64,000 nucleotides of DNA from the NCBI GenBank assembly GCA_944350085.1, contig CALVNY010000003.1, positions 1 through 64,000 of the forward strand. Reading direction: 5' to 3'. Of the stretch, positions 1-7,744 are shown one piece after another (position 1 is the stretch's first letter; every line of letters starts with the position of its first letter). This DNA comes from an uncultured Clostridia bacterium (GTDB lineage: Bacteria > Bacillota > Clostridia > Christensenellales > UBA1242). The notes under the pieces were generated by a model, which saw nothing but the letters and a program-made list of their open reading frames with translations, made no database searches and was not told the origin of the DNA. A program made the position numbers and the translations under genes.

Positions 1-135
1 TGGCTTATGCCTTTTGTTGTGTTTGTTGCAGTGTATGGAATGTGTGCCTTAATTTATTTGATTGATTTTGCCATAAAAAAAATCCATCAAAAACATCTTG
101 CAAAACAAGCAAAAGAACAAAAAATAGGAGAATGA
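1..135 (+). CDS. C-terminal end of a small membrane protein (partial)
   Basis: The reading frame is open from the window edge and stops with TGA at 133-135. The 44 visible residues contain one hydrophobic helix (about residues 2-22) followed by a Lys/Gln-rich basic tail, so the protein ends in the cytoplasm. It is followed after three bases by another small gene with its own GGAG site, as in compact phage-type operons. A holin or other small element-encoded membrane protein is possible, but the visible part is too short to name a family. Confidence 0.5.
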   Translation, partial: WLMPFVVFVAVYGMCALIYLIDFAIKKIHQKHLAKQAKEQKIGE

Positions 136-138
136 TAG

Positions 139-234
139 ATGTATAAAACTGAAGTCGTTGGTTATACACCAAAAGCCAAAAATATGGCAAAGAAAATTGA
201 AGAAAAATGCAACGAAATGGAAGAAAGGTTTTAG
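139..234 (+). pseudogene. decayed DUF4177-like small element gene
   Basis: An ATG at 139 follows a GGAG at 127-130. The first 31 codons read as a small helical protein with a CNEMEER segment, then stop at TAG. In the +1 frame the sequence continues, past another stop, into a stretch ending SATITPALAII. Small DUF4177-type proteins of Firmicute prophages have this plan: an N-terminal beta strand and helix, a glycine-aromatic turn, then a hydrophobic C-terminal strand. I infer a frameshifted remnant of such a gene extending to about 285. The family call rests on my recollection of the pattern and is tentative. Confidence 0.35.
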
Positions 235-291
235 TTAGATTTCTGCAACAATAACTCCTGCTCTTGCTATAATAGGACCATAACGGAGTGA

Positions 292-328
292 TACCGCCGT
301 GAATGTCGGAAGATACAAAATATTTCAT
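292..328 (-). pseudogene. truncated start of a metallophosphoesterase-like gene
   Basis: On the minus strand an ATG at 328 begins MKYFVSSDIHGG, which matches the first strand and metal-binding DxH motif of YfcE-type phosphodiesterases. It is preceded by a run of nine G (334-342 on the plus strand as C) at ribosome-binding distance and by an extended -10 (TGCTATAAT, 370-378). After residue 12 the frame no longer resembles the family. I infer that only the promoter, ribosome site and first codons survive at a junction inside the element. Chance resemblance cannot be excluded. Confidence 0.3.
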
Positions 329-461
329 TATTACCCCCCCCCTAAATTATATAAACTATGCTTTCAAAAATTATAGCATATAACTTATAAAATTTTATAA
401 TCTTTCTTAAAACAATTTCAATAGTCCTGCATAGTTTTAGGCAGTTTAAAAGAATAAAAAA

Positions 462-523
462 AGTAGTAAAAAGTGCTAATAGTAGTAAATAGTAGTCAAG
501 CACTTCAAAAGAGTTGACTACTA
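462..523. repeat. AGTAGTNAA repeats near the attachment site
   Basis: AGTAGTAAA occurs at 462-470 and 481-489, AGTAGTCAA at 491-499, and its reverse complement TTGACTACT at 514-522. The last two lie in a perfect 10-bp inverted repeat (490-499 with 514-523). The block sits about 85-145 bp from the tRNA remnant. Tyrosine integrases of tRNA-targeting elements bind short repeated arm sites at this sort of distance from the core, so I infer arm-type integrase or excisionase sites. Confidence 0.4.
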
Positions 524-607
524 AAAGATTTTATAAGAGCCTATTCGCCTTTATTTATATGGCATATAGAAAATAGCATAAAAAGACTTTCAATTTACAT
601 TACTTTT

Positions 608-652
608 CTGATAAGGTGGAGGTTGGTGGTTCGAGTCCACTCAATCCTACCA
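608..652 (+). other. 3' half of tRNA-Ile(GAT), attachment-site copy
   Basis: The anticodon loop CTGATAA (GAT at 610-612) is followed by the 3' anticodon stem GGTGG, a five-base variable loop, a complete T arm with TTCGAGT loop, the 3' acceptor strand CAATCCT, discriminator A and encoded CCA. There is no D arm or 5' acceptor strand upstream, so it cannot fold as a full tRNA. The intact gene should begin with AGGATTG and lie on the other side of the element. Confidence 0.75.
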
Positions 653-655
653 AAT

Positions 656-680
656 AAAACGGCTAAAAAAGCCGTTTTTT
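656..680 (+). terminator. Rho-independent terminator after the tRNA remnant
   Basis: A nine-base stem (656-664 with 670-678) with a five-A loop is followed by a T run. It is the natural terminator of the tRNA-Ile gene, which stayed on this side when the element integrated. The interval 681-1015 holds no gene; it is AT-rich spacer with one more hairpin near 915-944. Confidence 0.8.
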
Positions 681-914
681 ATTTTAAATTAATCAACATT
701 TTATTTTTATTAAATATGTAAATTATTAAAAATAAAAATTATAATTTTAACACTTGAAAAACCCAAATATTCTAATGTTGCTTATCATTTAAAGCATAAA
801 TTGTAAGATAAAAATTAATATTAGTTAATAGATAGATAAAATGCTGTTAGGTTTATGCTTTTTTGTTGGTATAAAACAATTCAATTTAGTTAAATAAATT
901 TGATTAAAAAAATA

Positions 915-944
915 AAAAGCAATTATTTTGAAGTAATTACTTTT
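915..944 (-). terminator. probable terminator of the NIF3-like gene
   Basis: An imperfect eleven-base inverted repeat (915-925 with 934-944, one mismatch) has an eight-base loop. Read on the minus strand it is followed by TATTTTTTT. It lies about 70 bases beyond the stop of the gene at 1016. Confidence 0.5.
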
Positions 945-1015
945 TAAATTATACTAATTAAAATTACATTTTAAATATTTTAATTTTCTAAATTTAAAAT
1001 TTAGATAATATATCA

Positions 1016-1354
1016 TTAAAAACTATTTTCATCAATCAATGGCACTATGTCAATTGCAGGTTCTTCATAAGGGTGAACTTGTCTTATAGTTTGAACCACT
1101 TCCTTTACATCTTCAACATTACATATAACTTCTAACTTTTCTTCATTAACATATTCAATTTTGTTTTTTTCACCAATATATGGATTGGAATTTTCGTTGG
1201 GTTTAAAAGTGCCAACACATTTTATAGCGGAAGAGCAACATGTGTAATTTCCAATTATCCCAGCTTTTGTTTTAAAAATCTCTTTTCTAACATTTTCAAC
1301 ACTTTTAGTTGGTATTGCAACAAAAATTTTAACTTTACTTATATTAATATTCAC
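1016..1354 (-). CDS. stand-alone NIF3/YqfO-type PII-like domain protein
   Basis: The 112-residue product has the ferredoxin-like fold pattern and the signature HPYEEPAIDIVPL near its C-terminus (about residues 94-106). That signature is known from the CutA/PII-like domain inserted in YqfO/NIF3 (DUF34) proteins and from short stand-alone homologues. The rest of a NIF3 metal-binding enzyme is missing, so this is the domain alone, which is a normal family length. The start is GTG at 1354, preceded by a G-rich GGGGTGGTG segment. The function of the stand-alone domain is not established; a ligand- or metal-sensing trimer is the usual guess. Confidence 0.75.
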   Translation of the reverse strand: MNINISKVKIFVAIPTKSVENVRKEIFKTKAGIIGNYTCCSSAIKCVGTFKPNENSNPYIGEKNKIEYVNEEKLEVICNVEDVKEVVQTIRQVHPYEEPAIDIVPLIDENSF

Positions 1355-1608
1355 ACCACCACCCCGAATTTATAAAACTATGAACTAAAAAAATATTTTA
1401 AATTTTTTAGTATAACCATTGGTTATAAAATAAAATTGAATTATTTTAAAAATAAATATATTTTTTGTTAATTGTTAAAAAATTATTAATTAATAATTTA
1501 TAACATTTGTAAAAAGCATTGTCAACTTAATAAAAAATTAAAAGCAAAATTAAGATACAATTAAGTTGCAATAAACAATAAATAATAATGATGTTTTTTT
1601 GTTTTTTA

Positions 1609-1617
1609 TGATATAAT
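1609..1617 (+). promoter_or_regulatory. extended -10 promoter, leaderless start
   Basis: TGATATAAT (1609-1617) is a perfect extended -10 element. The first base expected to be transcribed is about 1624, which is the A of the ATG of the next gene. No Shine-Dalgarno sequence precedes that ATG, so the mRNA may be leaderless. Confidence 0.45.
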
Positions 1618-1623
1618 TTTTAT

Positions 1624-2460
1624 ATGAAAAAATTTTTATATTTGGTTTTAATTTTAATTATAACAATTGCCACAATTTTTATTGCACCCCTAATTTACAA
1701 AAACAACAAAAATAATAATGAAAAAGAAATATTAGGTGTTTGGTGGTGGGATAACAGAATAGATAGTTCATATCTTGATTTTGCACAAGAAAATGGTGTT
1801 ACTGAAATTTATTATTATGTTTCAGATTTTAATGAAAAAATTGCAGATTTTGTTAAAACAGCAAATTTAAAAAATATTAAAGTGTATTGGCTTACAGGAA
1901 AATACCAATGGATTGAAGACTACGACTCTTTAAAAAATAAAATAAATGAATTTTTAAATTTTCAAAGCAAAAATAACAACCTATTTGCAGGAATACATTT
2001 TGATATTGAACCACATCAACACCCCGAATTTAAACAACGACGAGAAGAAATCCTATTTGAATTTATTGACTTAACATATAAAATAAAATCCGATTATAAT
2101 AATATTTTTATTGAGTATGATTTACCATGCTGGCTAGACGATGAAATAGAATATAATGGTCAAACAAAACCTGCATTTGAATATGTTTTTGATAATGCAA
2201 ATAGAATAACCCTTATGAGTTACCGAGATAGTGCTGAAAAAATTTACAACTTTGCAAAAGATGAAGTTGAATATGCAAAAACAAACAATAAACAACTAAT
2301 CTTAGGAGTTGAAACTCAAGATGTTAACGACAGCATAGTTTCTTTTTTCGAAGAAGGTAAAATGTTTATGAACCAAGAATTAAAGTATTTAAAAAGTATG
2401 CTTCCTAAAAATTTTGGAATTGCAATTCACCATATAGTTTCATGGTTTGATTTAAAATAG
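1624..2460 (+). CDS. membrane-anchored glycosidase-like TIM-barrel protein
   Basis: The 278-residue protein has an N-terminal hydrophobic helix (about residues 4-24) with no lipobox cysteine, so it is probably a signal anchor and the rest is outside the membrane. The body alternates strands and helices like a TIM barrel. It contains HFDIEPH (residues 125-131) at the end of a strand, the place where GH18-like enzymes keep catalytic acids, and later strands LMSY and LGVET. The substrate is unknown and a non-enzymatic relative is possible. The gene stands alone: its neighbours are a divergent NIF3-like gene and a separately promoted ttcA-like gene. It has no ribosome binding site. Confidence 0.55.
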   Translation: MKKFLYLVLILIITIATIFIAPLIYKNNKNNNEKEILGVWWWDNRIDSSYLDFAQENGVTEIYYYVSDFNEKIADFVKTANLKNIKVYWLTGKYQWIEDYDSLKNKINEFLNFQSKNNNLFAGIHFDIEPHQHPEFKQRREEILFEFIDLTYKIKSDYNNIFIEYDLPCWLDDEIEYNGQTKPAFEYVFDNANRITLMSYRDSAEKIYNFAKDEVEYAKTNNKQLILGVETQDVNDSIVSFFEEGKMFMNQELKYLKSMLPKNFGIAIHHIVSWFDLK

Positions 2461-2611
2461 TATATAATTCATTTTGAAATATATTAAAATTTATATATTA
2501 AAATTTATCAATTTAGTTTTGTTTATTTAAACCTATTTTTAATAGTTGATTCAAATTTATTTAATTATGGTTTTTGTGAGTTAGTTTTTTAATTTAAATT
2601 AAATAATTTAA

Positions 2612-2640
2612 TTGAAATTATTTTTATATATTATTATAAT
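2612..2640 (+). promoter_or_regulatory. sigma-A promoter of the ttcA-like gene
   Basis: TTGAAA (2612-2617), a 17-base spacer and TATAAT (2635-2640) form a near-consensus vegetative promoter 35 bases upstream of the ATG at 2675. Confidence 0.7.
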
Positions 2641-2674
2641 TAATTGTATTTCAAATAATTAATAAAAGGTAAAT

Positions 2675-3514
2675 ATGGAAAAATTTAAAGAAATTGAACG
2701 TTCAATAATTACAACCTACAGAGCACGGATTTGGTCTAAATTTACAAAAGCAATTAACGAGTTTAATTTAGTTGAACCAAATGACAAAATTTGCGTTTGC
2801 ATATCTGGTGGCAAAGATTCAATGCTACTTGCTAAACTTTTTCAAGAATTACATAAACACACAAGAATTCCATTTGATTTGGTATATATTGTCATGAACC
2901 CCGGATATAATGACAAAAATATGCATCTTATTGAAAATAACTTGAAATTGCTAAATATTCCAGCAGAAATTGTTAAAACTGACATATTTGAAATTTCAAA
3001 TGAAATGGAAAAGAACCCTTGTTATATATGTGCAAGGATGCGAAGAGGTGCATTATACAGAATTGCAAAAGAATTTAATTGCAACAAAATTGCACTTGGG
3101 CATCACTTTGACGATGTAATTGAAACAACTTTAATGAATATGCTAAACACTGGTTCTTTTCAAACAATGCTTCCAAAAATTAAAAGTGATAATTATTTAG
3201 ACATGGAACTTATAAGACCAATGTATTTTATACATGAAAAAGATATAATTACATGGAAAAATTCTTGCCAATTAAATTTTATTGAATGTGCTTGTAGATT
3301 AACTGAGAATATAGAACAATTTAAAGATAAACATTCGTCATATAGATTAAAAACAAAAGAACTAATAAAAGATTTAAAGAGTTATAACCCTAATGTTGAA
3401 ATGAATATATTTAAAAGTGCATATAATGTTAATTTAGATAAAATAATTGGATATAAAACAAATGGCAAATATCACTTTTATTTAGATAATTATAACACAA
3501 AAAATAAATCTTAA
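2675..3514 (+). CDS. TtcA-family PP-loop tRNA thiolation protein
   Basis: The 279-residue protein has the PP-loop SGGKDS at residues 44-49, which binds ATP for adenylation of the target base. A CxxC pair follows at residues 116/119 and further cysteines (205, 207) sit where TtcA carries its third iron-sulphur ligand. GHHFDDVIET at about 142-151 is the family's second motif. TtcA makes 2-thiocytidine in tRNA with a [4Fe-4S] cluster; related proteins of the family act on other bases or substrates, so the exact product is inferred. About 50 C-terminal residues after the conserved core are not recognisable. The start has an AAAAGGT site eight bases upstream. Confidence 0.75.
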   Translation: MEKFKEIERSIITTYRARIWSKFTKAINEFNLVEPNDKICVCISGGKDSMLLAKLFQELHKHTRIPFDLVYIVMNPGYNDKNMHLIENNLKLLNIPAEIVKTDIFEISNEMEKNPCYICARMRRGALYRIAKEFNCNKIALGHHFDDVIETTLMNMLNTGSFQTMLPKIKSDNYLDMELIRPMYFIHEKDIITWKNSCQLNFIECACRLTENIEQFKDKHSSYRLKTKELIKDLKSYNPNVEMNIFKSAYNVNLDKIIGYKTNGKYHFYLDNYNTKNKS

Positions 3515-3543
3515 ATAAACAATAATTTAAAGGAGAATATTTT

Positions 3544-4275
3544 ATGAATTCATTAATACTTAACCCAACCTTATATGGTTTTGAACATTTAACATACCTT
3601 GCAATTTATGTTGTTATTTTTGTTGCAACAATACTTTTAACAAAATTTTTTATAAAAACCGAAAAACAAAAGACTATTTTATTAAAATCTGTTGCAGGCT
3701 TGCTTTTAATAGCAGTGCTAATGAATAGAATATCACTAATTTTTAAAAATGACAGAATCACTAGTTTTATACCTGATACATATTGTGGCCTTACAAGTAT
3801 GCTTCTTAGCCTATTTGTTTTGTTTGGAAAACCAAACTTAAAAGCATATCACTGCTTGTGGTACTTAGGAATTGTTGGTGGACTTGGAACAATGCTTTAC
3901 CCGGACTTTATAGGTCAAAACCAATCTTTCTTTTATATTCCAACAATTTCTGGATTCCTTCATCATTCTATTTTGTTTTTATTATGTGTTTTATTACTTC
4001 AAACAAAATGGTTTGTTCCTAGCATAAAAAAATGGAAATGTTTTCCTATTGGATTTGGTTGCTATGTTTTATATGGGTTATTCCTTATGGACATTTTAAA
4101 TTTGAATAGTGCTATGTCAATAAAAACGCCATTAATTGAAGGCACACCTTTAAATTGGTGGTTTATGTTAATTGTTGGAACTATCCTTGTAGTATGTTTT
4201 GAATTTGTTGTTGATTTAATTAAAAATAAAAAAGCTAAAAATAAAAAAGTTAATAACAATAATATTATTGGATAG
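3544..4275 (+). CDS. YwaF/TMEM164-type integral membrane protein
   Basis: The 243-residue protein has about seven hydrophobic helices and ends in an Asn/Lys tail. It matches the TIGR02206 (YwaF) family: a YCGLTS segment (Cys81) in one helix and a GFLHHS segment (His140/141) in another. The distant eukaryotic relative TMEM164 is an acyltransferase using a Cys and a His, so these residues could be catalytic here; that is inference. A GGAG site lies just upstream. It starts 29 bases after the ttcA-like gene and is probably cotranscribed with it. A terminator follows at 4358. Confidence 0.65.
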   Translation: MNSLILNPTLYGFEHLTYLAIYVVIFVATILLTKFFIKTEKQKTILLKSVAGLLLIAVLMNRISLIFKNDRITSFIPDTYCGLTSMLLSLFVLFGKPNLKAYHCLWYLGIVGGLGTMLYPDFIGQNQSFFYIPTISGFLHHSILFLLCVLLLQTKWFVPSIKKWKCFPIGFGCYVLYGLFLMDILNLNSAMSIKTPLIEGTPLNWWFMLIVGTILVVCFEFVVDLIKNKKAKNKKVNNNNIIG

Positions 4276-4357
4276 CGTGTAAATAAACAGAACAAAAAAA
4301 TTAATTTATTATGTACCTTTAAATTTAGATTATTTAAATTGTCAAAATTAAATAAAA

Positions 4358-4385
4358 AAATCCTACTATGTGTAGGATTTTTTTT
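4358..4385. terminator. shared convergent terminator
   Basis: A nine-base perfect stem (4358-4366 with 4372-4380) with a five-base loop is flanked by A and T runs on both sides. It can end transcription of the plus-strand YwaF-like gene and of the minus-strand gene that stops at 4384. Confidence 0.8.
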
Positions 4386-4779
4386 AATTATTAAACAAGC
4401 AATTATAAATTTCAACTGCAGTATTTATATTTAATAATAATTTTTTTTCAATAATTTCTTTTGCTGTATTTCCACCATCTTCAATTAAAATTGCAATATA
4501 CCTTCCAGCATTAAACAAAAGTTCTGACAAGTTTTTTGATAAACACAAAATTGATGGATAATCATAATCTAAAACGTCATCAGATTTTATTGAAATCATA
4601 TCTTTTACATCTTTAAAAATGTCATTTATCATAGTGGAAAATAATTGTTGTCCTTCTTTATTGCATTTTACAGATTTTTGAGTATCTCCATCGTTTAAGG
4701 CCTCTTCACTTTCAATAAATAATTTACATACTTGTCCACCATGTTCAATAAGTTCTGCCAAAATTTTTATTTGTTCCAT
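4384..4779 (-). CDS. hypothetical helical protein downstream of gltX
   Basis: I do not recognise this 131-residue acidic protein. It has no membrane segment or signal, is predicted to be mostly alpha-helical (an antiparallel bundle looks likely), and has four scattered cysteines with no CxxC pair. It starts ten bases after the gltX stop with an AAAGGTG ribosome site, so the two are surely cotranscribed. Its role is unknown; the operon position alone does not show a link to tRNA charging. Confidence 0.7.
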   Translation of the reverse strand: MEQIKILAELIEHGGQVCKLFIESEEALNDGDTQKSVKCNKEGQQLFSTMINDIFKDVKDMISIKSDDVLDYDYPSILCLSKNLSELLFNAGRYIAILIEDGGNTAKEIIEKKLLLNINTAVEIYNCLFNN

Positions 4780-4788
4780 TTTACACCT

Positions 4789-6444
4789 TTAAATAAATTC
4801 ATAAAACTTGTTAAATCTATTTTTTATTTTTTCTTTACCAAACAATTTTAAAATTTCGTACAAATCTGGTGTTTGTGTTCTACCTGTTACTGCAACTCTA
4901 ATAAGTGTACAAACATCTCCACAATGCCCAATGTATGCTTCTTTATTTTTCTTAAATTCCTTAACTTCTTTTGCAAAGCCGTATTTTGCACCTAGTTCTT
5001 TGATTTTATTAAACCAAGTGTCTTTTGCATCATTTTCATCAAATATTGTTAGATATTCGTTTAATAGCTCTTTTGCACATTTATAATTGTTTGGCAAATC
5101 ATAATCTTCAATGCTACTTGGATTATAAAATTCATCATAAAAATATTTATATAATTCTGGAATACTGCTCCATTTATAAATATCTTTTCTTGGTTTTTCA
5201 ATATTTCTATCAATATTAAACATTTTTATTGCATAATCTTTGTTGTTTAAAAGCAATTCATACCAAGAATTATTATATTCTTTTGCCCATTTTAACACAT
5301 TGTTGAAAACTTCTTCTGCTGTCATTTTAGAAATAATATTTTTAGATATGTCATTTAATTTAACCAAATCAAATATTGGTGAAACAGCAGTAATATCATT
5401 AATTCCAAACTTGAATTCTTTCCAACTAAGTTCCGGATTGTTTCTTCTCCATTCTTCAAATGAAGATGAAATTAGGTTTAATAAATATTCAAGCACGCTT
5501 TCGATTGGATAACCATTTTCAAAATAATAACGCATATCTGCTTCTGGGTCATATCTTTTAGAAATCTTGCGTTTGTTTCCATTTTCAGGTATTTTACAAA
5601 TTAATGGATTATGGCAATATTTAAACCTATCAAACCCAAGAGCATCTATAATTTCCAAATGAACAGGCGTTGAAGAAATATATTCTTCCCCTCTAACAAC
5701 AGTTGTAACCCCCATAAGTTTGTCATCAATTATATGACAAAATGTATATGGTGGAATCCCATCTGATTTTACCAATATAACATCTTTTGCGTTTGCGTTG
5801 GCAGTAATTTCGCCTTTAATTAAGTCAGTAAATGTTACCCTTTTTATTCCATCGCCACTTGTTTTTAGCCTTATGGCAAATTTTTCGCCATTGTCGATGT
5901 GTTTTTTTACTTCATCAAAACTTAAATTCCTACATGCATCATATTCTGTTGCATCATTGTCTAAAAATTTTGTTTCCCTATCTTTCAAAATTTCTTCTTT
6001 ATTTTCAAATGCTTTACAAAAGCAAGGAAATGCCTTTCCAATTGAAACTAGATATTTTGCAAAAGAGTGATAAATATCCAACCTTTCTGTTTGAATATAT
6101 GGGCCATAATAGCCTTTAATTTCGCCGTTTAATGTTTCATATTCATCAGGATATATTCCAAATTTATCCATTACCATTTCAATAACTTCAAAAGCACCTT
6201 CCTTTTCTCTTTTTCGGTCGGTGTCTTCAAGTCTTCTTATAAACACTCCATTTGTGTTTTTGGCTAAGTTATATGATATAAACATTTGAAAAAAGTTTCC
6301 AATATGCATATACCCTGTTGGGCTTGGAGCATATCTTGTAACTTCACCTTTTACATTTTCTCTTTTTTTGTATTTGTTTAAATAAAAAGTGTAATCTTTT
6401 ACATTTGGATATAGTAAATCAGCAATTTTTTGGTATTCGTTCAT
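4789..6444 (-). CDS. gltX: glutamate--tRNA ligase
   Basis: GltX attaches glutamate to tRNA-Glu, and in organisms without GlnRS often also to tRNA-Gln. The class I signature APSPTGYMHIGN spans residues 39-50 and the second signature KISKR lies near residue 290; between them are the RLEDTDR and GEEY segments of the Rossmann core. The length (551) is at the upper end for the family, with a 35-residue N-terminal lead-in before the catalytic fold and a standard helical anticodon-binding C-terminus. The ATG follows an AAGGTG site. It heads an operon with the 131-residue helical protein. Confidence 0.93.
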   Translation of the reverse strand: MNEYQKIADLLYPNVKDYTFYLNKYKKRENVKGEVTRYAPSPTGYMHIGNFFQMFISYNLAKNTNGVFIRRLEDTDRKREKEGAFEVIEMVMDKFGIYPDEYETLNGEIKGYYGPYIQTERLDIYHSFAKYLVSIGKAFPCFCKAFENKEEILKDRETKFLDNDATEYDACRNLSFDEVKKHIDNGEKFAIRLKTSGDGIKRVTFTDLIKGEITANANAKDVILVKSDGIPPYTFCHIIDDKLMGVTTVVRGEEYISSTPVHLEIIDALGFDRFKYCHNPLICKIPENGNKRKISKRYDPEADMRYYFENGYPIESVLEYLLNLISSSFEEWRRNNPELSWKEFKFGINDITAVSPIFDLVKLNDISKNIISKMTAEEVFNNVLKWAKEYNNSWYELLLNNKDYAIKMFNIDRNIEKPRKDIYKWSSIPELYKYFYDEFYNPSSIEDYDLPNNYKCAKELLNEYLTIFDENDAKDTWFNKIKELGAKYGFAKEVKEFKKNKEAYIGHCGDVCTLIRVAVTGRTQTPDLYEILKLFGKEKIKNRFNKFYEFI

Positions 6445-6460
6445 TTTTTTTCACCTTACA

Positions 6461-6491
6461 AAACAAATAGGGCTAAAAACCCTATTTGTTT
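6461..6491 (-). terminator. terminator of the lipoprotein operon
   Basis: A perfect twelve-base stem (6461-6472 with 6480-6491) with a seven-base loop sits between the stop at 6506 and the gltX start. The minus-strand side continues in a short T-rich tail. Confidence 0.8.
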
Positions 6492-6505
6492 TTATTTTAA
6501 ATTTA

Positions 6506-7714
6506 TTAATAAATTTCACTAAGTAATAAAATTTTATTAGCAGCTTTAAGCAAAACAACTAAATCATAACTAGAAAAGTTTTCAATAACTGTTAGTTTTG
6601 CAGTTTGTTCAGCATTTAATGATGACCTAAATTCATTTAAACTTGAAAATAAAGTATTGTCTGCTCCACCTGTTCTTAATTGATTGTATGTGTACATATC
6701 AAATTCACTAGCATTTGATTTATATAAATTTAAGAAAATATCAAATCTATCAATAACTTGTTTAAGGTTGTTTGCTCTGCTTTCAAGTTCATAATATTTT
6801 TTGTATTCGTCTGATGTTTCTTCTACCTCACTAGAAGGTTTTTCAACTCCAACATAATACCAATTATTAGTTGTCAACATACTTAAATCATTAAACAATT
6901 TTACTATTTCACTGGTTAAGTTAGCATTAGTAGTGTCACACAAGTTGTTATTTTGATATGTTGTTATAGCATCTAAGAAATAGCCATAAGCATATTTTAA
7001 ACTAGCTTCCATTACAAGCCTTTCTGCTGTATCACAAGTAACTAATTCATCTTTTAAAATATATTTGTTGTGTATGTCACAAAATGCCAAGTTAAATTCA
7101 AAATTTGCTTTTATTAAATTAACATAAACATAATTAAATGTTTTGATTTTAGAAGCCATAACTTGTGTTTGTGGAGTTATAAATTTTGCCAAACTTGTTA
7201 GATTATCTAAACTAATTTTAAATTCTTCAACAGAATTATTTAAATTTTTAAGTTTATTAAGCAAATTATAAAGTTCTTCGCCATCAATTTCAACTTCTGA
7301 TGTGAAGAAATCTTTTTGATATCTTAAAAAGTAACTATTAGAATATTGCAATAAATAAGCATACATCCCTTTTAATCTATCATAAAGATTTTTAAGATTT
7401 TCTTCCATATCAACAGTGCTTGTTAAAACACTATCAAATTTAATTCTGAAAGTTACATTACCATTGCTTTCAGTTGAAGGTCTAATGTAGTCATATGTGT
7501 TATCGTCTATTTTATTTGCATCACCACTGTATGTAAACATTGTATTATATGTTTCAGCAACACCTTGTGTTTGGTATTCATTTACCATTGAATTATATTC
7601 TTTTAATATGTCGTTTAATGTTGCAGAATCTTTTTTACAACCTGCAAGCAATGAGCCAATTCCAAGTACAGGCACAATTAATAAAAGTGATAATATTTTT
7701 AAAACTTTTTTCAT
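6506..7714 (-). CDS. unrecognised all-helical lipoprotein
   Basis: The 402-residue product begins with a typical lipoprotein signal: two lysines, a hydrophobic stretch and the lipobox LLAGC with Cys26, so it should be lipid-anchored on the outer face of the membrane. The mature part is long, mostly helical and rich in Asn, Tyr and Lys, with no known enzymatic motif. It starts 30 bases after the 437-residue anchored protein and shares its composition and predicted fold, so the two may act together or be distant paralogues. I know of no family to place it in. The ATG has an AGGAGG site. Confidence 0.75.
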   Translation of the reverse strand: MKKVLKILSLLLIVPVLGIGSLLAGCKKDSATLNDILKEYNSMVNEYQTQGVAETYNTMFTYSGDANKIDDNTYDYIRPSTESNGNVTFRIKFDSVLTSTVDMEENLKNLYDRLKGMYAYLLQYSNSYFLRYQKDFFTSEVEIDGEELYNLLNKLKNLNNSVEEFKISLDNLTSLAKFITPQTQVMASKIKTFNYVYVNLIKANFEFNLAFCDIHNKYILKDELVTCDTAERLVMEASLKYAYGYFLDAITTYQNNNLCDTTNANLTSEIVKLFNDLSMLTTNNWYYVGVEKPSSEVEETSDEYKKYYELESRANNLKQVIDRFDIFLNLYKSNASEFDMYTYNQLRTGGADNTLFSSLNEFRSSLNAEQTAKLTVIENFSSYDLVVLLKAANKILLLSEIY

Positions 7715-7744
7715 AAAATTTTCCTCCTTTAATTAACCTATACT

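Larger units (their letters stand above)
1..652 (+). mobile_element. right end of an integrated element at tRNA-Ile
   Basis: This stretch carries phage-like debris and ends in a partial tRNA-Ile(GAT) made of the anticodon loop through the encoded CCA (608-652). The five bases before the anticodon loop do not pair with the 3' anticodon stem, so no full tRNA exists here. Site-specific integration into the 3' half of a tRNA gene leaves exactly this kind of copy at the far end of an element. Because the remnant is on the plus strand, the intact tRNA and the rest of the element should lie to the left, outside the window. No integrase is visible. Whether it is a prophage or a conjugative element cannot be told. 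Confidence 0.65.

Noticed and set aside
5-328. A 107-codon minus-strand open frame
   Set aside because: Only its first twelve codons look like a protein; the rest is antisense to two small plus-strand genes and has no family pattern.
681-1015. A small RNA in the spacer after the tRNA remnant
   Set aside because: The ten-base inverted repeat at 791-800 and 852-861 has a 51-base loop with no promoter or conserved feature; it looks like AT-rich spacer.
653-4000. The integrated element extending to the right of the tRNA remnant
   Set aside because: Genes after 652 are chromosomal types with their own promoters, and the tRNA terminator stands right after the remnant.
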